From CAIXSC01 sp046349915 (GTDB taxonomy: Bacteria; Planctomycetota; Planctomycetia; Pirellulales; Pirellulaceae), in contig JAXMBL010000003.1 in NCBI GenBank assembly GCA_046349915.1, forward strand, positions 620,001-684,000: DNA of 64,000 nt. The letters run 5' to 3'. Under the pieces are notes generated by a model. It saw only the letters and a list, made by a program, of their open reading frames with translations. It made no database searches and was not told the DNA's origin. Below, piece after piece: positions 41,407 to 50,240 of this stretch (position 1 is the stretch's first letter; each line of letters opens with the position of its first letter). Made by a program: the position numbers and the translations under genes.

Positions 41407-42783
41407 CTATCCGAGCACCAGAGGACGACCGGCGATTGCCAACGGACGATTGACTCGGTCACGCACTTCGGCCGCTGGATCGATGCCCAATTGGCGATAA
41501 ATCGTCGCCGCCAAGTCCTCGGGCTTCACGGGATGTTCGTCGGGATACATGCCCTTCGAGTCGGATGCGCCATACACGGAACCGCGTGGGATTCCGCCGC
41601 CCGCCAAGAGCACGGTATAGCAATCAGGCCAGTGGTCACGACTGACGTTTTGATTGATCTTCGGAGTCCGCCCGAATTCTCCCATCCAAACCACCAGCGT
41701 TTCGTCCAATAGTCCGCGTTGCTCGAGATCATCAAGAAGAGCGGGGAGAGTTTGTTCGGTGATCGGGAAATGATATTTCTCGACGATGGGGAACATGCGA
41801 GTGTTATCGAATCCGTGCGTGTCCCACCCACCCGACTCGGTGCTGCGACCGCCAATCGAGTCGGAAAAATAGACCGTGACAAACTTCACGCCCGACTCGA
41901 CGAGTCGTCTGGCGAGCAGGCAGCCTTGACCATACGTCGTCCGTCCGTAGCGATCGCGAGTTTCAGGCGACTCGGCCGATAAGTCAAAAGCGCGACGCAC
42001 TTTGTCCGACGTGAGCATACCGAGCGCTCGTTCATAATACTCGTCGAACCCGCCTGCTTCGGCCGACGTTTCGAGCAGGCGAGTCTGGCGGTCGATCCAC
42101 TGCTGCATTTGGCGGCGACGAGCGAGTCGGTCAGCGGATAAGCCCGCCGGCAAACTCAACTCGGGCAACTGAAAGCTGGACGAATTGGGATCTTCGCGAA
42201 AGAAAAACGGGTCGTGCCGCTTGCCCAGAAAACTCGCGTGCTGTCCGGGAGTCGTTGAGCCATCGCTGATGATGTGCGGGTACGAAACAAACGTTGGCAT
42301 GCCGTTGCTGTTCGGCGCAAACTTGTCGACGATGCTGCCGTACGCGGGCCAGAGGTCCAATGAGTCTCGCAGGCGTTGATCATCGCTGGGCGGCGCATGG
42401 CCCGTCAGTGCATAGTAGCCCGCCGAGTTATGGTTCTTCATCTTGTGCGTAACGCTGCGGATCTGCGTCACGAGATGCATGCGTTTCGCCGTTTCGGGGA
42501 GCTTCTCGCAGACGGTGACGCCCGGCACGCTGGATGCGATTGGCTGATAGGGACCGCGAATGCCATCCGGCGCTTTGGGCTTCATATCGAACATGTCGAT
42601 ATGACTGGGCCCACCCCACTGGAATAGAAAGATGACCGACTTGGCACGCGCCTTCACCGGAGCAACCGCTTTCGTTGCCTCTTCAGCTCGCAAGAGTCCG
42701 GGCAGCGTTAGCCCCAACAGCCCCGTGCCGCCAACTCGCAATAATTGGCGTCGGTTCCACCGCTCCAAGTGCGTGATTTGCAT
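41407..42783 (-). CDS. DUF1501-family Tat-exported protein
   Basis: The 458-residue protein starts with a Tat signal ('RWNRRQLLRVGGTGLLGLTLPG'). DUF1501 (alkaline phosphatase/sulfatase-like fold) motifs are 'KSVIFLFQWGGPSHIDMFDM', 'HKMKNHNSAGYYALTG', 'GGWDTHGFDNTRMFPIVE', 'LVVWMGEFGRTPKINQN' and 'GRDHWP'-like 'VSRDHWPDCYTVLLAGGG'. Planctomycetes carry many paralogues, often after a DUF1549/DUF1553 cytochrome-like partner. No such partner lies beside this copy, so it is a solitary member. ATG 42783 has a GGCGAGG sequence upstream. Confidence 0.93.
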   Translation of the reverse strand: MQITHLERWNRRQLLRVGGTGLLGLTLPGLLRAEEATKAVAPVKARAKSVIFLFQWGGPSHIDMFDMKPKAPDGIRGPYQPIASSVPGVTVCEKLPETAKRMHLVTQIRSVTHKMKNHNSAGYYALTGHAPPSDDQRLRDSLDLWPAYGSIVDKFAPNSNGMPTFVSYPHIISDGSTTPGQHASFLGKRHDPFFFREDPNSSSFQLPELSLPAGLSADRLARRRQMQQWIDRQTRLLETSAEAGGFDEYYERALGMLTSDKVRRAFDLSAESPETRDRYGRTTYGQGCLLARRLVESGVKFVTVYFSDSIGGRSTESGGWDTHGFDNTRMFPIVEKYHFPITEQTLPALLDDLEQRGLLDETLVVWMGEFGRTPKINQNVSRDHWPDCYTVLLAGGGIPRGSVYGASDSKGMYPDEHPVKPEDLAATIYRQLGIDPAAEVRDRVNRPLAIAGRPLVLG

Positions 42784-42881
42784 GGCCGCCTCGCCCCGAT
42801 CGGATCACTGAGTGAACGTGCGTCGTCGTTCGACGAACGTCTTTTAGTGTAATGTGCGAAAGGCGAAATAGCAGCCTGAGA

Positions 42882-43033
42882 GTAGCCCGCTCGCTTCGCG
42901 AGCGGAACCGCCGCGTCGCGTCACGAGCGGCGTTTGCTTGGCGGAACGGCGTTGCGCATGGATGCGTGGCTCTGGCGCGGCTGATCATCTCACAAAGTGA
43001 GATGGCTACGTAGCCCGCTCGCTTCGCGAGGGG
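42882..43033. repeat. REPIN-like cluster, three GTAG-hairpin units
   Basis: Units at 42882-42905 (plus), 42986-43009 (inverted, stem CATCTCAC/GTGAGATG) and 43010-43033 (plus). The middle unit has replaced G-C pairs by A-T pairs on both stem sides, so pairing is kept. The last unit ends 5 nt before the stop of the minus-strand hypothetical gene. Confidence 0.75.
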
Positions 43034-43037
43034 GCCG

Positions 43038-43928
43038 CTACGGGGCAACGGCCATTGTCTTTAGAGCTTCAAGTGCTGCGCAAAGGTCGACGCAACTAAT
43101 GTCGCGCCAGCCGTCCGTCTTGTGATGCAGAATCGCTAACTTCAATCGCTCGAAGGCATCAGCTAAGTCATCCGGCATCGCGGCCAAGTTCTCGAACGGT
43201 CGCACCGCCTCGGCGGCCGACATGAGACTTTGCGATTCAAGCGATGCGGGCGCCGTGTCTCCCTCTCCGCTTGCCGCGGATGAGTCGCTGTGGTCGTCGT
43301 CGCCGAAGTCGGGGCCCTCGGGAGCAGGCCCGCCCGTAAATTCACTACTCCCAAACTCCGTCGTGCGACCCTCTAAAGTATCGGCCGACGACTCCGAATT
43401 GACCGGCGGTGCATCCTCGTCCAACTCGCCCGTGATGATCTCCGAGTCGTTGGGGCGGTCCGCTTCGACCGCTCCCAGCGTTTGCCAACGCTGCTTGCGC
43501 ATCTGCGATACGGACCAATCGCTGCGAGTGGCGCCTTCGAGCCACATCTCGGCGTCTTCCCAGTCAATAGCCGCGTGGAAATGGCTCCAGTAAAGCCCGC
43601 CAAAGTCGTTGCGACGGGCGCCAAAGCGAGTGTAGACGCGACGCAGACGGCCTACGTGCTGAGGCGTCACTCCGCCCACCAAGCGGGCCCAAGCGTCGTC
43701 CGAATAGACGGCGGCGTCGGCGCCGGTCGCCACCAGCGACTGTCGCCACTCGGCGATAATTCGCCCCTTCTCCCAGTTCGTCGTGCTTACCAGCTTCTGC
43801 CACTGACCGACAAAGGGTTGAGAAGCCTCGTCCGCTACTTCGGGGACGGCCAGCCGCTCCACCGACATCGCTTGATCGACCTTATCGGCCAGTTCCCCCG
43901 TCAATCGATTCACGTCACCCGTTCGCAT
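43038..43928 (-). CDS. Hypothetical protein with acidic C-terminal half
   Basis: The 296-residue cytoplasmic protein has a conserved-looking N-terminal 150 residues: 'WQKLVSTTNWEKGRIIAEWR', 'DDAWARLVGGVTPQHVGRLR', 'RRNDFGGLYWSHFHAAIDW' and 'WLEGATRSDWSVSQMRKQRW'. A disordered Asp/Glu/Ser linker follows, then a short helical end. 'QHVGRLRRVYTRFG' and 'WSVSQMRKQRW' could be DNA-binding helices, which would fit a regulator, but this is inference. I do not recognise a named family. The gene is solitary and its 3' end abuts REP-like repeats. Confidence 0.7.
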   Translation of the reverse strand: MRTGDVNRLTGELADKVDQAMSVERLAVPEVADEASQPFVGQWQKLVSTTNWEKGRIIAEWRQSLVATGADAAVYSDDAWARLVGGVTPQHVGRLRRVYTRFGARRNDFGGLYWSHFHAAIDWEDAEMWLEGATRSDWSVSQMRKQRWQTLGAVEADRPNDSEIITGELDEDAPPVNSESSADTLEGRTTEFGSSEFTGGPAPEGPDFGDDDHSDSSAASGEGDTAPASLESQSLMSAAEAVRPFENLAAMPDDLADAFERLKLAILHHKTDGWRDISCVDLCAALEALKTMAVAP

Positions 43929-44197
43929 GGTTTCCCCTGTGATGTGCCTGTCGGCCCGAAGCCGCCTGTTCGCGACAGGTGTCGCATAAGGGGCGGCGAC
44001 GGACTAGGGTCGCTCACCCCAAACATCCCAGGGTCAAACTACCAACAATGAAAGGATCGGCAAGTGAACAAGCTCCCTCCGTCGCTAACCGCCTGAAGGC
44101 AAAGCTCTCCCGCACTGTCACCGTCTCACAACCGACTGTGGAAAACTTGTTCGTTGTCGACCTCGCCCGCCATTGAATTGGGCTGGCAACATGTCCA

Positions 44198-44410
44198 CTA
44201 AGATGGGCAACGAATCGCCGACTGGAAACCGGCCGCCTTATGAGCCCCATCGCAAAAAGGCTTATTGGCCGACGCCCCGCAGCGGCACAATGCAATCGCG
44301 GGCTTGTCCGGCGACAAAGTCAGCGGCTTCCCCTCGCCATCCACGACCTCGATGGGGCCGGAAACCAAGAGTGGGCCATTATCACGAATAGAGACCTTCA
44401 CTTGCGACAT
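44198..44410 (-). CDS. CDGSH iron-sulfur domain protein
   Basis: The 70-residue protein ends with the CDGSH-type motif 'LCRCGASANKPFCDGAHKAAGF': two Cys in CxC, a third Cys and a His ligate a [2Fe-2S] cluster. The preceding 'DNGPLLVSGPIEVVDGEGKP' is typical of bacterial short CDGSH proteins. It is a cytoplasmic redox or electron-transfer protein. The gene is monocistronic. Confidence 0.92.
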   Translation of the reverse strand: MSQVKVSIRDNGPLLVSGPIEVVDGEGKPLTLSPDKPAIALCRCGASANKPFCDGAHKAAGFQSAIRCPS

Positions 44411-44526
44411 ATTCGGAACTCCTTGCGTATCCTACCTAGAATCCAACCGTTTCCCGATGGTTGCGTGCCATCAGCAACCAGGAATCGCCGAATTGTAGGC
44501 GCTCAACGCAAGGTGCACAGCAGGTG

Positions 44527-44601
44527 AAGGAAGAAGGAAGAAGGAAGAAGGAAGAAGGAAAAAGGAAGAAGGGTGAAGGAATAAGGAAGAAGAGCTAAGG
44601 A
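44527..44601. repeat. GAAGGAA purine low-complexity tract
   Basis: Repeated GAAGGAA/GGAAGAA words run for about 75 bp just before the heptamer array. The reverse-complement type of tract lies at 20851-20920. Confidence 0.8.
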
Positions 44602-44605
44602 TAAA

Positions 44606-44679
44606 ACCAATGACCAATGACCAGTGACCAGTGACCAGTGACCAATGACCAATGACCAATGACCAATGACCAATGACCA
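44606..44679. repeat. ACCAATG heptamer tandem array (about 10 copies)
   Basis: Ten 7-bp units, seven ACCAATG and three ACCAGTG, lie directly after the anti-sigma-like gene. Read on the minus strand they produce the artefactual peptide HWSLVIGHWSLV. A four-copy array of the same heptamer is at 58834-58861. Confidence 0.9.
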
Positions 44680-44683
44680 CTCG

Positions 44684-47380
44684 TCATTTCGGAGGCGCCG
44701 AAGCCCCGTCTTCCTTGCCTTGAGGGTTGGTAGGAGCGGTGTCTGGTTTATCAGACGCTGGTTTGTCTGAGTCTGGTTTTTCGGGCGCTGGCTTTTCGGG
44801 CTTGGGTGCAGACGGCTTTGCGTCTGTTCGACTGCTGTCTTCAGGACTCTCTTCTTTAGCCGCCTTTTGGCTGTTGGTTCTGGCAGGCCGATCACTGACC
44901 ACTTCGACCGCCAACAGCACCGGATAGGCGATGCTCTCCTCGCGATTCTTGTCTAATTCCTCGGCGCCCCGACTCTTATCCGCCAACGATTGGGGAAGTC
45001 CCGCGAGTCGTCTGAGGAATACGTCGGGATCACTCTGTTTGGCTGACTCGTCCAACTGAGGCGCCAGCCAACGCCATTTCGTTTGAGTCGGGATCGAAAA
45101 ATCATAGGGAGTCGATGACGCGCGGGAGTTGGCCGCAAGTTCACGTTCCTCGGTTCTCTCTCGGCCGCGCCGCAATTTTGGCTCGGCGCTACGGTCGCCC
45201 TTCGAGTCCACGAGGTCGTCGAGCACTGCCTCGGACATCGGCTCCGAGTAGTTATTGTACAAGGTAACCGCGGACGCTCGGTTGTTCGCCGTCAGCAGAG
45301 TCACCTGCTGCTCGGCTACCGCTTCCGTTTCCCGCTGCACGACTTCGACGAGTCCTTCGAGTTGTTCCGGAGTCGCTTGCAAGAAGAAGACCGCATAATC
45401 GCCCGAATTCTCCAATTGGACTCGGGACCAAGCGTCAGCGTCGCTGTCCGGCGATCGAGTTCGCCCAACTGGCGCCGCTTTGTCTTTCGAATCGGCGCCA
45501 TTTTGGGGGGCGTTCGGCGAGGAACGAGGGTTTGCCGCTACCTTACTGCGTTCGCCACGCGTCGGAGTGGTCTCTTCAGACTTCTCACTCTTCTCACTCG
45601 CGAGCTTTTCCCCTGTTAAGCGATCGGTGGCCGGTTTGCTCTGAGGCATCGCAACGGGCTTGTCGTCAGGCGAATCGATTCCTTGCACTTGCGGCTCGAC
45701 CACCAGCCCGTTATCGGCAAAGCCACGCGCCAACACTCGGTTTCGAGCGGCCGTTTCCGGCAACTGCAAGCGGACCATGAGCAACGTAGGCTGCTCGCCA
45801 TCCGCCGCTCGCACTTGCCGCTCGGCCGCTTTTCGAAGACTAAGCGACTCGGCTTCGCGAGTCGGCTGCTTCACGCGTTTGGCTTCGATGACCACATCGT
45901 CCAATCGTGCAGGATCGGTCGGCAAGTCTACGGCAAGCGAATCTTGTGGGGGACTTTGCTGCTTCGAAAAAACATTGCCTTCGGTCTCGGCCAACGACGA
46001 TTGAGGCAGCGGCTTAACCCCGCGTGTCGGGGAGGCCCCTGGCGTCGCGGGGGCAGCACCCTGGTCGCGCGCACCCGTTACGCGCATCTCCGCGGAATCG
46101 GCGTTTCGTTTCGCTGCGGGGGCTCCTGGATTCGAGCGACCTGACGATGGATTTGATCCCGGTAACGCTCGACCCGCCTCACGCTGGGAATCTAAACCGC
46201 CCACTAATCCTCGACTCGGAGTCGTCGGTTGCAAGCTCACGGCCTTCCCAGGGCGAGCGGGTGACAGGGCGGGTGACGGCGCTGCGAGGTTGGCGCCGAA
46301 AGGAGACGGAGCGTTCGCGGCGTTTGCGTCGGGCGATCCACCCGGCGCGGGGGCGCCTCCTGGAGGTAAATCGCCTGGTGACAGACCAGGAGGTACATCG
46401 GCCGCGGGCGCCGCCGACGTTACGTGCCGGGGCGACGAGCGAAAGGCAAAACCGCCTCGCGCGTCAGCAGCGCCTACCCCTCCGCCTCCCATTCCCGCAG
46501 CGTCTACACCTCCAGCAATACCTGCTCCAGCCCCCGGGAAACCTGGGGCCGGCATTCCTTCGCCTGGAACCGCCCCGCCCAAACCACCAAAACGCTTCTC
46601 CCCAGCCAGTTCCGCCCCTCCACCTGCTCGCAGCATCAACTCGCCCGATTCGTTGTAAACGTCTACATCCGCATGGAGGCTCGCAGTCGCTGGAGCGGTT
46701 GACTCGCGCAGCGACTTAACGCTCAAGGGTTCCTGATCTGGCGCCATGCCCGACGCCGCTTCTACCTCCGCCATCTCGTCCGTCGGCGCGGAGTACATCA
46801 TGCGGCTGTCCGTCGATAACAGGCCCATGTTGCGGCTGGGGCCGCGAAGCTCCTGCGAAGCCAGCACCACGAACAAGATCAGGGCGAGCGACGACGAAGC
46901 CGCAAACGCCAGCCGCCAACGTCGCACGGCTGCTTGTTGTTGGCGAGCCCAGTCGGCGGACTGAGTAAAGTCTTGTCTCCCCGCCGCTGGTTCCCTTGCC
47001 GACGTCTTTGCCGACGTCTTTGTCATCCGTTCGTTGGACGCCGAATCACTCGCGGGCATTCGCTGCTGCTCAACCTCCGACAAGTCCGCCGCGGGTTGCT
47101 CAACATGAGTCGCATCGGGCGCCGCCCAATGCGTATCGCTCATTGTCGACGGCAACAACATCTGCCGCTCCGCGGCTCGCAATACTCGCGAGGCGAAATC
47201 TTGGTCGAGTGTCACTCGGGGGAGTCGCTGGAGCTGTTCGCGAGCACGGCGGTTGTCTTCAATCCAGGCGCGAAGTTCGGCGTCGTTGCGCAGGGCGGCT
47301 TCAACCAACGACTGTTCGTCAGCCGTCAACTCGCCATCCAAATAGGCGCTTACTAATTCTTCGGAAAACTCGCGTTTCAT
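44684..47380 (-). CDS. Large anti-sigma-factor-like transmembrane protein
   Basis: About 898 residues. The N-terminal cytoplasmic domain ('EELVSAYLDGELTADEQSLVE', 'NRRAREQLQRLPRVTL') matches the anti-sigma helical fold but lacks the Cys/His of zinc-binding members. One transmembrane segment ('LAFAASSSLALILFVVLAS') follows at about residue 155. The exported remainder is a long Gly/Pro/Ala/Ser-rich region and a charged C-terminal domain. The ATG overlaps the sigma-factor TGA by 4 nt, so the two are coupled. It probably sequesters the ECF sigma factor at the membrane and senses an envelope signal. The size is far above usual anti-sigma factors. Confidence 0.75.
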   Translation of the reverse strand: MKREFSEELVSAYLDGELTADEQSLVEAALRNDAELRAWIEDNRRAREQLQRLPRVTLDQDFASRVLRAAERQMLLPSTMSDTHWAAPDATHVEQPAADLSEVEQQRMPASDSASNERMTKTSAKTSAREPAAGRQDFTQSADWARQQQAAVRRWRLAFAASSSLALILFVVLASQELRGPSRNMGLLSTDSRMMYSAPTDEMAEVEAASGMAPDQEPLSVKSLRESTAPATASLHADVDVYNESGELMLRAGGGAELAGEKRFGGLGGAVPGEGMPAPGFPGAGAGIAGGVDAAGMGGGGVGAADARGGFAFRSSPRHVTSAAPAADVPPGLSPGDLPPGGAPAPGGSPDANAANAPSPFGANLAAPSPALSPARPGKAVSLQPTTPSRGLVGGLDSQREAGRALPGSNPSSGRSNPGAPAAKRNADSAEMRVTGARDQGAAPATPGASPTRGVKPLPQSSLAETEGNVFSKQQSPPQDSLAVDLPTDPARLDDVVIEAKRVKQPTREAESLSLRKAAERQVRAADGEQPTLLMVRLQLPETAARNRVLARGFADNGLVVEPQVQGIDSPDDKPVAMPQSKPATDRLTGEKLASEKSEKSEETTPTRGERSKVAANPRSSPNAPQNGADSKDKAAPVGRTRSPDSDADAWSRVQLENSGDYAVFFLQATPEQLEGLVEVVQRETEAVAEQQVTLLTANNRASAVTLYNNYSEPMSEAVLDDLVDSKGDRSAEPKLRRGRERTEERELAANSRASSTPYDFSIPTQTKWRWLAPQLDESAKQSDPDVFLRRLAGLPQSLADKSRGAEELDKNREESIAYPVLLAVEVVSDRPARTNSQKAAKEESPEDSSRTDAKPSAPKPEKPAPEKPDSDKPASDKPDTAPTNPQGKEDGASAPPK

Positions 47381-47949
47381 GTTCGTTCCACCGGACTTTC
47401 CTGGAGCGCATCTCGCAGTCGTTCGCGCAACTCCGCACGCGCCCGATGCAAGCGACTCCGTACCGTGCCTGGCGCCAAATCGAGGATTTCCGCAATCGAC
47501 TCGTAGTCGCACCCCTCGATTTCGCGCAGCACCAGGATTGTTCGGAACTCTTCGTCCAGTCCATTCAGGGCCGCCCGCACCTGATCCACTCGTTCATCAC
47601 GCAAAATCCGTTCCTCGGGCGGTTCGGTCCGATCGACCGGATCCGCCCCAGACTGCTCCCGTTGGTCCTCGACCGACGCCATGGTCCGTCGCCGCCGCCG
47701 CCGACTCGCCGCCAAGTTGAACGCGATCCGATACACCCAAGTGTAGAAGGCGCTCCCCCCGCGGAACGACTCGAGTTTCACAAAAGCCTGGACGAACGTG
47801 TCCTGCGCCAAGTCCTCGGCTTCCTGCCGATCCCCCACGACGTGGTAGATCGCATTGAAGACTCGGTCTTGGTATCGGCGCACGAGGGCCCCGAAGGCGC
47901 TCGAGTCGCCCTGAAGGGTGGCGGCGATGAGTTGCGCATCGTCGTTCAC
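47377..47949 (-). CDS. ECF-type RNA polymerase sigma factor
   Basis: The 190-residue extracytoplasmic-function sigma factor has region 2 ('FGALVRRYQDRVFNAIYHVV', 'AEDLAQDTFVQAFVKLESFR', 'FYTWVYRIAFNLAASRRRRR') and region 4 ('GLDEEFRTILVLREIEGCDY', 'SIAEILDLAPGTVRSRLHRA'). It redirects RNA polymerase to stress or envelope promoters. It starts with GTG 47949 preceded by GGGAG at six bases. It is translationally coupled to its downstream anti-sigma-like partner. Confidence 0.94.
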   Translation of the reverse strand: MNDDAQLIAATLQGDSSAFGALVRRYQDRVFNAIYHVVGDRQEAEDLAQDTFVQAFVKLESFRGGSAFYTWVYRIAFNLAASRRRRRRTMASVEDQREQSGADPVDRTEPPEERILRDERVDQVRAALNGLDEEFRTILVLREIEGCDYESIAEILDLAPGTVRSRLHRARAELRERLRDALQESPVERT

Positions 47950-48004
47950 GGTTGCTCCCGATCATTCCGACGACGGTAGCTCGCCAAAAGTTCCCCGCAA
48001 AGGG

Positions 48005-49300
48005 TCACGAATCAGCGGTTGTGGCGAGATTGTCGAAGCGAGCACAGCCCGCTGGTCGACGTAAAAGGTAGCACCATAAGGCGATTCCGACTAGCAAGAG
48101 CCCAATGCTCACCCACTGGGAAATTGTCAGCGGCGTGCCAAAACGGCCCGGTTCGTCGTCTCGTACCGCCTCCTCCAGAATGCGACTGACCGGATACAAC
48201 GTCAAGAGCCCCGCGATCAACTCGCCATCTCGGCGGCGAGCCGGATACCAGGCCCAAAACAGGAGCGCCAGAGCCGCGGCGGTTGCTGAACTGTACAGTT
48301 GCGAGGGGTAAACCGACCGACTTCTCGCCGGAAACGACTCGACTTGCCACCGTACTTCTCGTCCCCCCACAGTGCGAAGCGTTACCTCTCGGGGCTGAGG
48401 GCCGGGCGGAAACCAAGTGGCCGACAGGGCGTCGACCGTCACCCCATTGATCGACTCGACCTGGTCTCCCACCTGCAACCCCGCTTCCGCGGCCGGTCCG
48501 CCCGCATCGACTAACTTCACCTCCAGCGTCTTGCCGTCGTCGCCAATTCCCAGGCCGATGCCATGCATCCGACCCCGTTGCAATTGGTGGAAGTAGGGAG
48601 GCGACGGGTTCGGAAAGGTCACCGACCAACTCGCCACATGGCACTCGCCGCCAAAACAGCAGCCATGCAGAAAACAGCCGATACGCCCAAAAGCCAGCCC
48701 CAGCAGTAACGTGGGGGCGATCATGTCGGCCAACGCCAATACTGGCAGCTTGTGCGAGCGAACGTAGAACCAGCCCACGATCATGGCGGCCAAGAAAGCG
48801 CCGTAGACGACCAGTCCTCCCTCCGTGAACTTCACGACCTCGGTCAGCGTCTCACCCCAAGTCGGGCGGCGATAGTCGTCCCAATTGAGCGCGACATAGA
48901 AGGCGCGAGCGCCCACGATGCCGGACAGGAACATGCGCATCGCCAGCCCGTAGAGGAGGTCGGCGTTCAATCCCATGCGGCGCGATTCGCGCACCGCGAC
49001 TCCCATCCCCGATACCACTCCCAGCGTGACCATGACTCCATAGCCATGGATCGCGATGCCGATTCTGCGGCCGGTCGCGGGATCGATGTCCTCCATGCGC
49101 GGCGCCAGCCAAATGAACGCGGCCGCTCCCAGCGCTAAGAGCATCAGGCTGCCGAAAGAGTCGGCCGACCATTCGCCGCGCAGCCAACTCCACGCCAACC
49201 AGCCTCCGCCAATCAACAGCCACAACGTGGCGGCGATGCCCCAGCCGAAGAGCGGCCAGCCCAAAATCTGATGCGGAATGTAGAACAGCACATCGTACAC
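48005..49300 (-). CDS. lgt: Prolipoprotein diacylglyceryl transferase with PDZ-like insertion
   Basis: The multi-pass inner-membrane enzyme attaches diacylglycerol to the lipobox cysteine. Lgt features are 'PRMEDIDPATGRRIGIAIHGYG', 'GLVVYGAFLAAMIVGWFYVR', the signature region 'LLLGLAFGRIGCFLHGCCFGGE' and the C-terminal 'LYPVSRILEEAVRDDEPGRF'. Between the signature and the last helices lies an extra 70-residue segment ('AAEAGLQVGDQVESINGVTV') that reads as a PDZ-like domain. GTG 49300, 4 nt after the panC stop and with GAGG upstream, is preferred to TTG 49318. The family call is firm. A PDZ insertion in Lgt is unusual to my knowledge. Confidence 0.88.
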   Translation of the reverse strand: MYDVLFYIPHQILGWPLFGWGIAATLWLLIGGGWLAWSWLRGEWSADSFGSLMLLALGAAAFIWLAPRMEDIDPATGRRIGIAIHGYGVMVTLGVVSGMGVAVRESRRMGLNADLLYGLAMRMFLSGIVGARAFYVALNWDDYRRPTWGETLTEVVKFTEGGLVVYGAFLAAMIVGWFYVRSHKLPVLALADMIAPTLLLGLAFGRIGCFLHGCCFGGECHVASWSVTFPNPSPPYFHQLQRGRMHGIGLGIGDDGKTLEVKLVDAGGPAAEAGLQVGDQVESINGVTVDALSATWFPPGPQPREVTLRTVGGREVRWQVESFPARSRSVYPSQLYSSATAAALALLFWAWYPARRRDGELIAGLLTLYPVSRILEEAVRDDEPGRFGTPLTISQWVSIGLLLVGIALWCYLLRRPAGCARFDNLATTADS

Positions 49301-49304
49301 GCCT

Positions 49305-50183
49305 TTACCCTCGCTCAAGCATTCGGTTGTCGATCAGTCGCGTCGTCCCCACGCGAGCCGCAATCAATGCGACTCCACGTTGATCGACGAATTCGCGTCG
49401 CTCCAATGTTTCCGGGGCGGCGACCACCGCGTATTCAATTCGATCGACGCCCGCCGCATGCAACTCGTCGTGCATCGCTCGCTCCAGCAGTGCGACGGAA
49501 TTCTCGCCTCGCTGAAAGAGCTCGTCGGCGCGACGCAAGGCCCGCGACAACCCCAACGCCCGTGTTCGCTCGTCCGCCGACAGATAGCGATTCCGCGAAC
49601 TCATCGCCAATCCATCGGGGTCGCGCACCGTCGGCATGACCTGAATCTCGGTCGCGACATTCAGGTCGGCCGCCATGTGGCGAACCACCAGCGCTTGCTG
49701 ATAGTCCTTCGCGCCGAAGTAAGCGACATCGGCGGGAAGAATCTGAAACAGCTTAAGCACCACCGTCGCCACTCCGCGAAAGTGCCCAGGGCGGCATTGT
49801 CCCTCCAGCGGCTCCGCCACTCGCGGTGGCTCGACGGTGGTCGAACTGCCCGCGGGATACATGTCGGCGGCGCTCGGCACGAATACCCAATCGGCGCCCG
49901 CGTCGCGAAGCACGGCCAGGTCGGCGTCCAGCGTGCGGGGATATTTCTGGAAGTCCTCGTGCGGACCAAACTGCGTTGGGTTCACGAAAATCGTCGTAAT
50001 GACGACATCGCAAGCACGCCGCGCCGCTTCCACTAGACTCGCGTGCCCCGCGTGCAATGCGCCCATCGTCGGCACCAAGCCCACTCGCTGTCCACTCGCG
50101 CGAGCGCGAAAGACCCGCGTCGTCGCCTCGGCAAGCGACTGCACGACCAACGGCAGCGACGGTTTTTCTGGATTCGTTTCCAT
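49305..50183 (-). CDS. panC: Pantothenate synthetase
   Basis: About 292 residues. It condenses pantoate and beta-alanine with ATP. The HIGH-like motif is 'GLVPTMGALHAGHASLVEAA'; other sites are 'IFVNPTQFGPHEDFQKYPRT', 'CRPGHFRGVATVVLKLFQIL', 'AYFGAKDYQQALVVRHMA' and 'MSSRNRYLSADER'. ATG 50183 has GAGG upstream. It lies between folK and lgt on the same strand, giving a folate/pantothenate/lipoprotein operon. Confidence 0.95.
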   Translation of the reverse strand: METNPEKPSLPLVVQSLAEATTRVFRARASGQRVGLVPTMGALHAGHASLVEAARRACDVVITTIFVNPTQFGPHEDFQKYPRTLDADLAVLRDAGADWVFVPSAADMYPAGSSTTVEPPRVAEPLEGQCRPGHFRGVATVVLKLFQILPADVAYFGAKDYQQALVVRHMAADLNVATEIQVMPTVRDPDGLAMSSRNRYLSADERTRALGLSRALRRADELFQRGENSVALLERAMHDELHAAGVDRIEYAVVAAPETLERREFVDQRGVALIAARVGTTRLIDNRMLERG

Positions 50184-50240
50184 GAACTCTTGTCCTCGGT
50201 CGCCATTGTAGCGCCGAATCGCTGTCGCGGGGGAGAGCAA

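Noticed and set aside
43979..44176. Plus-strand 65-codon frame upstream of the CDGSH gene
   Set aside because: No ribosome binding site and no recognisable domain.
44471..44680. Minus-strand frame giving HWSLVIGHWSLV peptides
   Set aside because: It is translated from the ACCAATG heptamer array and has no start signal or domain.
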